From Azorinus chamasolen (lineage: Eukaryota; Mollusca; Bivalvia; Cardiida; Solecurtidae), in the NCBI GenBank assembly GCA_963576725.1, contig OY755240.1, positions 18,935,743 through 18,999,742 of the forward strand: a stretch of DNA of 64,000 bases, read 5' to 3'. How positions within the stretch are numbered: the first letter of the stretch is position 1; each line of letters opens with the position of its first letter. This document shows, piece after piece, positions 52,401 to 63,762 of this stretch. A model generated the notes under the pieces. It ran no database searches and had not been told where the DNA came from. It saw only the letters and a program-made list of their open reading frames with translations. The translations under genes were made by a program, and so were the position numbers.

Positions 52401-53090
52401 TTGTTAACTCTTTACTTAATAGGAACGCATTTGAAAACAGAGTATATCCAGATCAGAAATCTCGTATAGGATTCGTCTGATCAGGGTCTTATCTATTTGC
52501 TTATATTAAAAATTTCAATTTATAAATAGTTATGATGTTATAAGTCATTAAATAAATATTCATTAGATATAGTGTTTACTCACTCTTGAACCGGGATAAA
52601 TCGTTGGCCTGTAATAGAAGACGCGCCGTCTTAACAATGTACCTCATAAATAATAATATATGAGGCTCAGAAAAAAACTGTACATTCATGTCTGTAGTGT
52701 ATGTCTTAGTTAACCCCCTCCCCCACATTTGTCTGTTATAACTGGGAAATCCAGTTAGTTGCAGGTGGAGGAAGACCCGGAAGTTATTCTGCGCAACGAA
52801 CAAATTGCATTGTTTCGTGCACATGAGAATGCACGGTTAGAACCACCGACCTTCAGCAAGCCAATTGCATAGGTCTCCTGACATGAAAATCCGATGCACA
52901 GGCCATAAATCACTAGCTGCAATCTTTCATGGACGAATCCATCTGATCAGGAATAATGGATGCATTATCAAAATATCAGTATGGCATTATTTCTTACATG
53001 AATATTATATGTTCGGTGAATGCTAAATATTCCTACAATAGTTTAGCCACAAAGTTCATTTATACATAATATTCCGCCTTTCCTTTTCAG
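52401..53090 (+). other. Intron 3 of gene D, 3' part
   Basis: Paralogous to 14560-15237 and 33560-34081. Contains a GATC-type palindrome at about 52435-52500. No gene. Confidence 0.5.
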
Positions 53091-53484
53091 CCAGAGTGCA
53101 ATTAATGTATTTTGGAACAACATATGGGGAAACGTTGCACAGATATTACCGAAAGCAAGATTCTTGGAGATTCTGTCAGACCTATACAGAAATAACAGCG
53201 AAATGCTAGTAAACTACGTGCGTGGAAACATAAAGTTAGCATTGCAGTTTCTTGATGATGACCACAACGGATTTATATCTGCAGAAGAATATTACACTGA
53301 ATACCTATGCTTAGGCTTTGAAGTAGAGATAATCAAGAAACTTTTCGACGCTCATTAGCCTGCAGATACAGGAATTCCGATCTCTTACTATGTTGAGGCA
53401 TTTGTAGAGTATAATACTGATCCTGATGCAGCAAGTGAACGAAAGGACCCGTATCGACTCTTCGAGGAGTTCAAAGAAATTTGA
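53091..53484 (+). pseudogene. Gene D exon 4 with premature stop
   Basis: Acceptor TTTTCAG at 53084-53090. The frame is as in A and B through the EF-hand loop (D-D-D-H-N-G-F-I-S-A-E-E), then a His codon is replaced by TAG at 53356-53358; after it, the frame continues open to TGA at 53482-53484, with three extra codons (in ASERKDPYRLF). Premature termination removes about 42 residues. Together with the exon 1 donor change this marks gene D as a probable pseudogene. Confidence 0.8.
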
Positions 53485-53880
53485 CCAACAACTGAGCATG
53501 TCAAAGATAAGAGAATAAAACATTAGCTTGTGAAAATACGCAAGTTTTTTAATACATTATCTTCACGTGTGTGTTGTTATACATGTAGATTAAAACGAGT
53601 TGTTATCTGACTTCCTGTGGCAATGGTCGCCCCAGATTCCGGTTACATTATAATTGAGCTTTCCAATACCAACCTCATTAATACCTAAATAGTACATGAC
53701 AAAATGACTGTATAAACGATAATTGGATATCAATTAATGGCGCTATTAGCGCCGATCACTAGTATTGGTTTAAACAAATTGCATATCTCTCTATAATGTC
53801 TATCTCATAAATAGGTACATGTATATTAGAAGTCAATAGGGACACAGATATGACCCTGCTCGGATGACTCTTACATTAGT

Positions 53881-53940
53881 CTCTATGCGTGTACTCTGTT
53901 CTCTATGCGTGTACTCTGTTCTCTATGCGTGTACTCTGTT
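53881..53940. repeat. 20-bp perfect tandem triplicate
   Basis: CTCTATGCGTGTACTCTGTT three times without a change. The gene C flank has one unit at the same place (about 35205). Confidence 0.95.
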
Positions 53941-54308
53941 CGCAAAGTCGTCAATATGTGTATCTCTTGTGTAAAGGGCTAAAGAATCCAATAACCATTT
54001 ACATGTATTTATGCAAGTCAATGTGATAAATATTATATTGCACGGGCCAATTGTTCTTATTAAATGGCTTATACGTTTTAAATTCCGTCTACCACCGCAA
54101 CCTTCGGCATGTTATAATAAGGAACGTAGCTAGCGTTACTTGCCTACGCACGTGCGTAACATCAATCTGAGAGGTGAAACATTATTATGTCCAAAACGGA
54201 ATAATATAATGGTAGGCCATGGGAGTGGGTAGACTTTGATAAACGTCATGTAAGCTTTAATCAATTCCACATATTTCCCTTTTTTGAAAGTCACCTTTTA
54301 AAAAACAT

Positions 54309-54358
54309 AGTGATAAATAGAGTCTTTGCTCGCAAAAAGCACATGCTCCATTTATCAC
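54309..54358. repeat. TGATAAATAGAG palindrome
   Basis: TGATAAATAGAG(T)... mirrored by ...CATTTATCA around CTCGCAAAAAGCACATG; member of the family seen at 2717-2764. Confidence 0.65.
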
Positions 54359-55268
54359 AATGGTTTCAAAACTACACCATTCTAAATAAAATTAAAGGGA
54401 TGAGGGATGAGGCATGCCCCGAACCCCTATAGCCAAGCAGCGTATATTACATTTGGATTCAGCTACGCTCCTTATTATGCAATTTTGACCTTGGTGCAGA
54501 TATGACGCCGCATAACTCAACGTCATATTAATACCAAAACTCTTCGATGCTACAGATTAAATGTAATATATGAATATTCATGTAAGAAATGATGCTTTGG
54601 CCACGGAGAAATACTCCAAAAGAATTTACCTTCCATCAGTCCTTCCTTCCACAAGAACTATTTGTCCCTAGTCTACTCTGTTTGCAAAGACGTTAAAATG
54701 TGTAATGCAAAGGTTTCTAGTTGAAAAATTAGTTCCATACGGTTGTCGGTGACTTTGAATAGCGTAAACTATATTAGTAAAGGAAGCTACATTATAAAAA
54801 GAGTGTATGTAAATTATAACAGCAAATACACAGGCACCTTTAGCTGACCACGAACCATTCGATAATAATATTGTACGACCGAATGTGTGTTATGGCAACC
54901 AGATAGGATCAAGATGCTGCGCCGAGATACTCAGGGTTTCGTCTTGATCTAAATGCGTAGTCGTTCATATTGTATATTTGAAGAAACATACAACTTGTAT
55001 CTAAAACGGGACACGGGACGAACGGGCACATTACTCCGGGTATTTTATATTAAAAATGTGGGTATAATTTCATTTCTGAAAATCCTTCGTTAACAGAAAC
55101 CTTCAACACGTAGATGCCCGGCGTTCCTCTCCGGAACAAGCCAACGCATCAAACCTGGCGGAAATTCATGAATACATCAGAATTTGCTTGTTCAAATTGT
55201 TCATTGACTTCAACCTCAAAACAATACATTACAGAGTTATTAATATAAATAATTACCATTGCCGCTAC

Positions 55269-55517
55269 TTTACCCTTCTCTTGCTGAATTTTAAAATACA
55301 TTTCTCCGTCTTTACCCATGCCCTGTTGTATAATTACATATATCTTCACTGTGTACAAGTACTTCGCTGTGCAACACTGCTGTGGAGTGCACTAGTTGCA
55401 CAATCAACTTGTAAATAGTGCAGACCCTGATGAGACAGCTCCTGCAGGAGCTGTCTCATCTGGATCTTAACTATTTACAGGTAGGTATATTGACGCGAAT
55501 AGCAAGCGAAGGGTTAA
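55269..55517. mobile_element. TTAA-type 250-bp MITE
   Basis: Left TTTACCCTTCTCTTGCT (one target base changed), right AGCAAGCGAAGGGTTAA; palindromic core with GAGACAGCTCCTGCAGGAGC at about 55432. Confidence 0.85.
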
Positions 55518-56194
55518 CACATATTCTGCCGAACGAGACCTGACAAACAAATTGCATCCACGTGACATACCATGTTTATCAATACCCAGGCCGTTTGTAA
55601 ATCATTCCTTCTTGGAACTAGCCCGACTTCAAAATGGCATGTAACATGACGGCTTTGTTTGACTTATTATCACATGGATAACTTGAAAGAAGATATCACT
55701 TCGTGCATATTCATTGACTGATGTTTTGAAATTGCACATTGAGAAGGGGACGTTTTGTCATTACAAACAGTAGAATCTATTTTATAAGCCATTTTCCAAA
55801 TATAACATACACTGTTTAAACGGCCCCTACAGAAACCGCCTGGAATTGATACACAAATATTTTATGAAGTAAATTAATTTTTGGAAGTTTTGTAAAATAA
55901 ATCATAAAGCATACACTGCAGAACCTAATCAGAAGGATCCGGCATTAGTCCACGTCGTTAAGTCTAAGAGTCATTGTTCATAAACGGGTTTACTTTATAC
56001 TTTCCATTTATGGCTAATTGACGCCTTAAGGTGTGTTGGTGGGGTGAAATACGGGTGGGATGATAGGGGTTGAGGTTCGCACACAGAAAATTGATATACG
56101 TTGGGATTCGTTTAAATCAGAATAGGAGTCAGGCAGGACAATTGGAAATGAAACACGACAGTGGTGCACAGTAAGTTAGCAACATCATCATCAT

Positions 56195-56454
56195 TTAACC
56201 CTTCTCTCGCTGAATTTTAAAATACATTTCTCCTTCTTCCCCCATGCCCTGTTGTATAATTACATATATTTTCACTGTGTACAAGTATGTCTATGTGCAA
56301 TCACTTCTGTGGAGTGCACTGGTAGTGCACTAGTTGCAAAATCAACTTGTAAATAGTGCAGATCCTGATGAGACAGCTCCTGCAAGAGCTTCTCATCTGG
56401 GTCTTCACTATTTACAGGTAGATATATTGACGTGAATAGCAAGCGAAGGGCTAA
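56195..56454. mobile_element. TTAA-type 250-bp MITE
   Basis: TTAACCCTTCTCTCGCT at the left, AGCAAGCGAAGGGCTAA at the right; a 10-bp internal duplication (TAGTGCAC) makes it slightly longer. Confidence 0.85.
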
Positions 56455-56912
56455 AACTCAATTGGTTTATGATCCTGGTACCGATCATTACGCTATGCGA
56501 TAGAGTCACTAATCCTATGCTCAAGAGTTTTCTTTGGCCGAGACGGGTAACGAACAAACGGCCTAGCGTTTTAAGGCAGATTTAATCACAGAGCAATAGA
56601 TAAAGGTGCGTAATTAACCAAACCCTATGATGTGTCCATTCTTTAGAATTTACGTTTTTGGAGTTAAGCGGAGAAATAGATGGGCTATTATTGAAAATGT
56701 TTAATTTGTGAATCTTATCTTGACTTAAGGCTGCCCAAACCATACACCTCCTTTTTAGCCCCTTCATCAGGATCTGCCCTCCCTGCGTTATAATCAGTCT
56801 GTACCCCACTAATAAAAAAATTATCCCTAAATACTCATATGGATAAGTTCTGTTAAATACACGAGCTACACGGGTTAATATTGACCGGAGGTCCAAAGCG
56901 TTTGACATTGTA

Positions 56913-57111
56913 CAGTAGAACCCTTCTAAAATGGACTTCTAGTAGAGAAGAATTTAGATACTTTTAGGCAGGTGGCTGTTTATTGCAGGGTACCTGTCAT
57001 GCAGAAAGTCTAGAAGCTTTCTGAATGACTTTCGCCTTGCATTAAGGTGCCACCTGTTTCCTAGATTGATATGTCTACTAAATTCAATATCCGGTTTAGA
57101 GGTTTTTACTG
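56913..57111. mobile_element. pogo-like MITE, 199 bp
   Basis: TA-CAGTAGAACCCTTCTAAAA at the left, TTAGAGGTTTTTACTG-TA at the right; orthologous in position to 40772-40962. Confidence 0.8.
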
Positions 57112-58007
57112 TATATGTTTTCGAGACACTTATTAATAGGGACACTATGGCGTGTTCTTTTATGATAAATGTCAAGCCAGCCGCGATCCAAATGACTTCT
57201 TTCAACAGCCTAGATCTAGATCATTGATCTAGTTACTTGGTGTCGCATCAGGATACACGCTGATTAGTCCACCCAGTCCCTTCTAACACGTTTAAACGAG
57301 TCCGAAATAAGATGTTAGTTTCAGCGATATAGTTAACACTCTACCTGATACTATTCAGGTAAGAAATAATAATATTTTTCTCTTACTTTTTATAGTGGTA
57401 AATCTACACGGGTGTTTTTGCAATGGAAGTAGATTCAGATGTATATAACCCCATAAATAAACATAGTAGACATTGGTATGTCCGATATGTGTCTACTCTG
57501 TTTGAAAATGTTTGATAGGCATAACTATCAGGTAGTGTCAACACCGTGTATTGTCTTCAGAGTCTTCATTAGATATGATTTATTAATATAATGATGCAGA
57601 TTTCCATCGGAAAAAGCATACATGCGAAATGTTAATTATATCATTGTTAGTCATTCGTTTAAGCATGTACATGATATACCCTATATGAGTATTTGTGTTC
57701 TTTACAAACAGAATAGATTCAGATGATGAGATTGTCGCTGTATGAGACGTCTGATCAGGGTCAACCGTGCCGTGATTTACATAGGTACAGTTTTTAACAT
57801 GACCAACATGTTCTATGACTGATAAATATTCCGAACTGCCTCCACATAATTATATATGGTGTCATTATGTCTTGCATGAATATTAATGTTATTATTGTTG
57901 TTTACATGAATATTCATCAGGTAAAGGTTTAAAGTAGTGATCTTATCAGAACTACTTTATTTGTACCAGTGATCGCTTCCAAACGTCTTCAAAACAGGAC
58001 TTGGAGG
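57112..58007 (+). other. Region upstream of gene E exon 1
   Basis: Paralogous to 18960-19874 and 40963-42485. Empty site for the 595-bp element of gene D. No gene. Confidence 0.5.
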
Positions 58008-58028
58008 ATGAATGTCGTGATGTTATTG
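58008..58028 (+). CDS. Gene E exon 1 (coding part)
   Basis: ATG plus six codons (MNVVMLL) to donor GTAAGT at 58029. With exon 2 it gives a good signal peptide. Confidence 0.7.
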
Positions 58029-58494
58029 GTAAGTCTCATTGATTTATAAAATGAGCAATTCTCTGGGATAAAGGGCTTTAATACACTACTAACAGTGAGG
58101 ACCAGACCGACCATCGTGTCTTCGACATGGCATCTGGTAAGAGTCTGAACTATTTGTTTACTTATTACATTATGTAATATTAGTAACGTGGTATCTGGTA
58201 AGAGTATGCACTTTTTATTTATTCTATAGTGTAGTTATGTGTTAACCATCTTTCCATACTGTGTAAATTTTGATTAAATACCACGTATGAGAAGTAATGC
58301 CGATCTGTGTCTACACTGGTTCCAATGCATTTCTGATTTGTAACTAGACCCAATTACTGTAGCGAGAACATTCAGACGTGTACAACAAAGTGGTAGATAT
58401 TTCAACTGTTTGGGATTACTGTGAATACGATAAAAATATTGTTCAGTACAATGAATATACAATTAACAAATTTAACCACTGATTTATTTTGCAG

Positions 58495-58537
58495 ATGCTG
58501 CTGCTGACAAGCATTGTTGCAAACACAGAGAATGAAG
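58495..58537 (+). CDS. Gene E exon 2
   Basis: 43 nt, acceptor TTTTGCAG, donor GTCATT (weaker than GTCAGT in C and D). Codes MLLLTSIVANTENE plus one base. Confidence 0.7.
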
Positions 58538-59300
58538 GTCATTCATGCAGAACACAGTAAATCCTCTCTTAACTGTACTTTCAAATTAATATCATTGTCG
58601 ATCTGTAAGACAGGTGGCCGTTTAATGAAGGATGCTTAGACAACTCCCTAAGAAGCATTCGGCATGAATATCACCATATACTCGTATTAAGCAGCCACCT
58701 ATATTAGAATATCTTACTTATCTTCAACGTTCAAACTACACATATTAATATGTCACTGCCAAGTATTGGCGTCACTTTTCTTTCTTCGTATTCATTTCTA
58801 AACACATGTACGTAACTGTGTATTATGGTCGAGTGTGAATGTATTTGAAATGTCTCTGGAAATACGTGTTGCCGATTTAACATTTAGACAATAACTGAAG
58901 CAGCAGAATTACGTGGTCTTACTGGAGGGCACATTCAGAAAAAAGTCCGCTGTTCTAGAACTGTTTCGCTAGGACTGCAGCAAACAACTATTGTAGGGTA
59001 TTTCAAAAACACTTTGGCAGTTTGCTGACTGATATTCATCACGTTTTAACTGATTCACAGCCGCCATCATATGAGGAGGATCTAGAAAAATAATTTAGAT
59101 CCAGTTCATAGGTTTTGATCAGTTTTTGCACTGTTTGCTGAACCATTCGACACTTATGGTTCTATCCATACACATTTATTTACTGCGTACCCTAACCATG
59201 CAAAATAGCGTAGAAAATGTGGAAATAAATCCGTTGAGCTAAACCCCTGCCCTGGTGAATATTAATATGAAATACAGATTGTATGAGTATTAATCAATTG
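58538..59300 (+). other. Intron 2 of gene E, 5' part
   Basis: Paralogous to 43025-43980 and 21560-22080, colinear. No gene. Confidence 0.5.
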
Positions 59301-59464
59301 GGAATATTACACGAAATGACGATATGAAGGGTTGCATCACATGAGTGATTGTTTGGCCGTAGTATTCTCACAAACCGCGGAGCGGCGAGTGAGAAAACCA
59401 CCGACAAACAACCACGAGTATGATACAACCCTTCATATTATATCGTCACTTCGTGTAATATTCC
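59301..59464. mobile_element. 164-bp foldback element
   Basis: Inverted repeats of about 35-39 bp: GGAATATTACACGAAATGAC at the left and its complement at the right, both followed inwards by a TATGAAGGGTTG arm. The core has CGCGGAGCGGCGAGTGAG. Part of an insertion of about 600 bp (59300-59895) absent from the gene D unit. Confidence 0.8.
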
Positions 59465-59538
59465 ATTTATTACATACCTGTTTTAATAAAAACAACACAC
59501 AAAGGAACGTCACTATTCTAACTCTTTTTATTTAGATA

Positions 59539-59830
59539 CATTGCGTTACTAAACATAGACGCGTCTCCGGTGTGTCACGGAAATTTACGGCTATTGCTAT
59601 ATATAACTACTGTCTGGGATTGCATATTCATATATTGTAGCATTTTTTAATAATCTTGTAAATTGTAGTTTCATTACTTTCGTCTTGATGTTTTTTAATT
59701 GAAACGAGGATTGCACAAATTATATACACGCTAATTATAGCTGTACGCTAGTCGATAGACATGATTGTTAACATTGCGTTACAAAAAATAGACGCGTCCC
59801 CGGTGCGTCACTGAACTTTACGGCTATTGC
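59539..59830. repeat. Direct repeat pair of 59 bp
   Basis: 59539-59597 and 59772-59830 share CATTGCGTTAC...ATAGACGCGTC and TTTACGGCTATTGC at about 90 percent identity. Belongs to the same insertion as the foldback element. Confidence 0.85.
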
Positions 59831-62239
59831 CGAGCGAAAGTAGTCCCACTTTTCGTCGTGAAATTGTGCATTCGTATTTTACTGCAGAAACTGACAGGTA
59901 TATAATAAAGCTAACTTTTTAACAGAACAATTAACAAGGGAAGGTTTGACCTGGAGAAAATGGTCGATTTTGTTTCATATACGAACAGAGCATATTCTGA
60001 TCAGACAATTAGGATCTGGGTCTACTCTGTTTGTGACGGCGTGAAAAAGCGGTATTATGATGGAAAGGATTCACCTTTATTATGCTAAGCGTTACTTGAC
60101 TAGAATTCGCAAGCATATTTAATCTAGATGAGATCACCGAGTAACTCGAGATCTCACTAGGATGTAAATTGATACTCTGTAAAGAATGTATGAGCCTCCA
60201 GATTAAAAAATAAGTATTTCAGACAAACATTTGAGCAGATATATTTGTACAAACTAGTAAGTGTTACAGGCCGACAATGCGATCTGTCATGTCCAGAGAA
60301 GCAACTTTAGTGTGATTGAGTAACTGTGTAAATCGGTAGCTCACGTGGGCCCAATCAGATTTACCACATTGGTAATGTTTGCTAAATTATATTGAATAAA
60401 TACATGTGATTTGCAGATCGAAATCTGGGACTGTACTGTTTGTCGTTGTGAATTTTGTGGAATAAACGGTAAACAACTTAAGCACAAGCCTAAATATTTG
60501 TATATTTATCATACATGCGAAAATTAAACAGCAGGTGGTTTCTTATTGCATGTCGACACAAATGCCGAAAGCTGCTATTGGATTAAGGTACAACCTCCTG
60601 TAAGAACCAGGATAACATCTCTTTAAATGATCTTCTAAAAAAACAAGTTATTGTCGCTTTCAACTTCCTATATGTTTATATATTTAATGAGTACGATCAG
60701 TATTTGGCGAATTAGGGAAGAGGCCATTTCATAGCAAACATAAGATGTGGTGGAGAAATGATGATTAAATATTTGAGTATGTATCTTTATCTGTAGTTCT
60801 GTGGTTTATTTTTGGAATGTTGTCCTCATTCTGTCACCCGCACTCAGCTGTTAACCCTTCCCGCCACTCACAAATTGACTCGCATTTGCACACAGCTTCG
60901 ATCCAGATGAGAGGTCTGGTAACGCACTATTCCAGGTTGAACTCGTATTTGCAAAATGATTAGATCCAGTCGATACGTCGAGTAAATCGGCGTCTGGTCT
61001 GAATCAAGCTTTTTGACACTCAGAATCAAACGATTTATCAAATCGGAAATAGGCAAAGTTTGCGTCATATCTTTATTTAAGCAGACATTACAATGTGTCA
61101 ACACTCCATATTTGGAAACAGCAAGCTATGAGTGAACCAAACTGCTTCGCCTTAATCCTTTATACCACTGCAAACAAAGTATACCTAGATCATATGGTTC
61201 CTAGAGGAACTGTCTGACCATGGTCTGCTCTGTTTGCTATGGTATACACTAGATATGATTCTACAGTTTCTGACATGGCCAAACGTTTATGTGATAAATC
61301 TAATTAATATTCATGACGTCATTATTTCTTAAATAAATATTCATGGAGTAAAGGAATAAAGGATAAATACATTTTAACTTGAAACATAAAGATACGATAT
61401 CCATAATTAGAACAAGAAAAGTCTAATGACGTCAACCCTTTGCTCAATGATTATTCATAAGAGAAATAATGACGCCATGAAAATAATCATATGATCGATT
61501 ATAGTTACATCTGAACACCGGAATTATCGACCATGGCATACACTCTAGAATGAGACATTATATTATTTTATAGGAAAACAGAGTTGACCCTGATCAGACG
61601 GATGAGCCGTCCGGTCTATGTCTACTTAGCAACGGCGTAAAAAGCTTATTTATGGAGTGAATAGTTAATATCAAGAAAGCGGAATTGATCTTAACTTCGC
61701 ACTGATTCCTCATTGTTATTTCGATTCACTTTCAGCGACAAGAGTGAATGAGAGAAAAAAGTGACGCTTATGAACAGATCATGCAATTTTCCTCATGGAT
61801 ATAGATCTATGTTCGAAATAATGGCACCATTAATGTAAATAAGATGAAATCTCGTTACATAATGGTATATGGCCATTTCATCAGCAATCGGAGCAGAGTC
61901 GGATCAGGCAGCTATTTCTGGAACTATAATGATTGCATAGGCATTGACAGACAGGTGTTTCTATCAAATATAAGTTTTAAAAGAATATAACAGAGGTCCA
62001 GATAAGAAGCGTAAATTAAAGCATTTTCAATAATAACATTTTTAATTTCTCTACCAAATCCTTTGTTGTGACCACTCTTTAGTGTGGTCTCTACGATTCT
62101 AAAGAGTGGTCACACCATGGGGTTTGGTGGAGAAATGACGTTTTAGCATTTAAGTACGCACATTTATCCGTAGCCCTGTGACACACATATATATAACGAT
62201 TTGGTCACAATAACAATGTAATAATGTTAATAATGACAG
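59831..62239 (+). other. Intron 2 of gene E, 3' part
   Basis: Paralogous to 43990-47284 plus 50625-50702 (gene D) and 1-956 (gene A). Contains GATC-type palindromes, the clearest at 61171-61237. No gene. Confidence 0.5.
61171..61237. repeat. GATC-type palindrome
   Basis: CAAACAAAGTATACCTAGATC... mirrored by ...GGTCTGCTCTGTTTG, centre GGTTCCTAGAGGAAC. Confidence 0.75.
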
Positions 62240-62322
62240 GTCCATTATCTGAAGGAGAAGTGGTCAAAGGGCTATGATATCCAGAGCCAGCACTATTCGC
62301 CTCGGTGTGTCAGATCTTGCAA
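62240..62322 (+). pseudogene. Gene E exon 3 with 5-nt deletion
   Basis: Acceptor GACAG and donor GTGAGT are kept, but the exon is 83 nt: CAGAC is missing after GTCCAT. The frame shifts and meets TGA at 62275-62277, about 12 codons into the exon. Gene E is therefore broken unless this exon is skipped; skipping would join phase 1 to phase 2 and also shift the frame. Confidence 0.8.
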
Positions 62323-62549
62323 GTGAGTACCCTTTACGGAAACACAAATCACACTACATTTACCATCGTTTACAACAAGCGACACCCAGTACAACGAGAC
62401 ATATTGACGAGTCATTTGGTAAAAGATGAGATAAATGCACCATCCAAAAGCAAATGGATGTCTAGAAATTTACCTACATGTATATTTATGTTTTTGTTGG
62501 GAATTAAACACATAATAATTATTTAAACTACGTGAACACTTGTTTTATT

Positions 62550-63400
62550 TTAGAAGAGCTCTTTAGGCATACTGTTTGTACACTGGTATGTAGCGCCCCC
62601 AGTTGCACTGCTTGTTTCAAAGTGGTGTCCTCTTAAGCATGATTTAATGTGTAGGTTTAACCAAAAGTCACCATGGGAGAGATCAGGACTATATGGTGGA
62701 TGTGGTAAATCCTCTATGTGATTCTCATTAAGGAGTTCCTGTACTACTGCTGACAGGTGGGCCAATGCGTTACATTGTAATATATTGATGCCGCGTGCCA
62801 TTGTCCCTGTGGCGTTTAAATGTATAATTGTCGACAACAGCAGAGAGGATATTTTCTTTGTAAAAAGTACCAGTATTATTGTTGTGTTCCTTGATGATTT
62901 CATCTGGGTCAAGGAACAAAACAAATCTAACCCTATTGACGCTTCTGCCCCGTCAAGCAAAAACGGCGTGTCATTATTTTCACATTTTATTATTTTCTTT
63001 CTTGTCAGGCTAAAACAAATTGCAATCACGTCTCGCAACCTGTACCAATGTCTTTGATCTCTGATCTGCTCGACTGATTATCTTCCATCTTTCTTGATTA
63101 TTGCTTTAACACCATTGGTGTATATGTCAGGCACAACAGAATGCGCCTCATCGTTGGTCCTAATTCTTCTGTCTTTAAAGAGGGATACTCTTGGGCAAAT
63201 AGTATGGTATGGAAGCGCAATGTCTCCATACACTTTGTCCAAGTCAATCTTAATTTCTGACGCTGATGCAAAGCACTCAGCGTATCTTACAATGTGCCCT
63301 CTGTTCTTCGCGAGAATTGCAGTAAGAGTTTCAGCCAGTATGATATACTACATGTATTTAAATACAAATAAATCTGCTTTTATACTTGGATGTTGTACCA
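62550..63400 (-). pseudogene. Decayed mariner transposase, intron 3 of gene E
   Basis: Minus strand, best C-terminal half of the four: LLDGAEASIGLDLFCSL, then LLNENHIEDLPHPPYSPDLSHGDFWL, i.e. the P-P-Y-S-P-D-L region around the last catalytic Asp (D34D type, typical of mariner). Reading frame is broken several times upstream. Confidence 0.8.
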
Positions 63401-63473
63401 TTTCCGGTCAGTTGAACAGAATATCACTGATATGCTATATGTGTGGCAGAACGTGCAAATGAGGTCACTACTT

Positions 63474-63715
63474 TTAAACTTTCTATTGCTGAATTTTAAA
63501 ATACATTTCTCCTTCTTTACCCATGCCCTGTTGTATAATTACATATATCTTCACAGTATACCTGCTATTTCCCACTGCTGTGGAGTGCACTCGTTGCACA
63601 GTCAACTTGTAAATAGTGCAGACCCTGATGAGACAGCTCCTACAGGAGCTGTCTCGTCTGGGTCTTCACTATTTACAGGTAGGTATATTGACGTGAATAG
63701 CAAGCGAAGGGTTAA
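63474..63715. mobile_element. TTAA-type 250-bp MITE
   Basis: TTAAACTTTCTATTGCT at the left (degraded), AGCAAGCGAAGGGTTAA at the right; core GAGACAGCTCCTACAGGAGC. Confidence 0.85.
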
Positions 63716-63762
63716 AACTGTCCTCGAATAAAACTGTAATTGTGTACGCTTATCCTGCTTAG

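Larger units (their letters stand above)
53485..55268. other. Spacer after gene D
   Basis: Paralogous to 2400-2640, 15640-16260 and 34500-35530. AATAAA at 53514-53519. Contains a 20-bp triplicate (53881-53940) and a palindrome (54309-54358). 54590-55140 has no match noticed elsewhere in the window and no gene seen. Confidence 0.45.
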
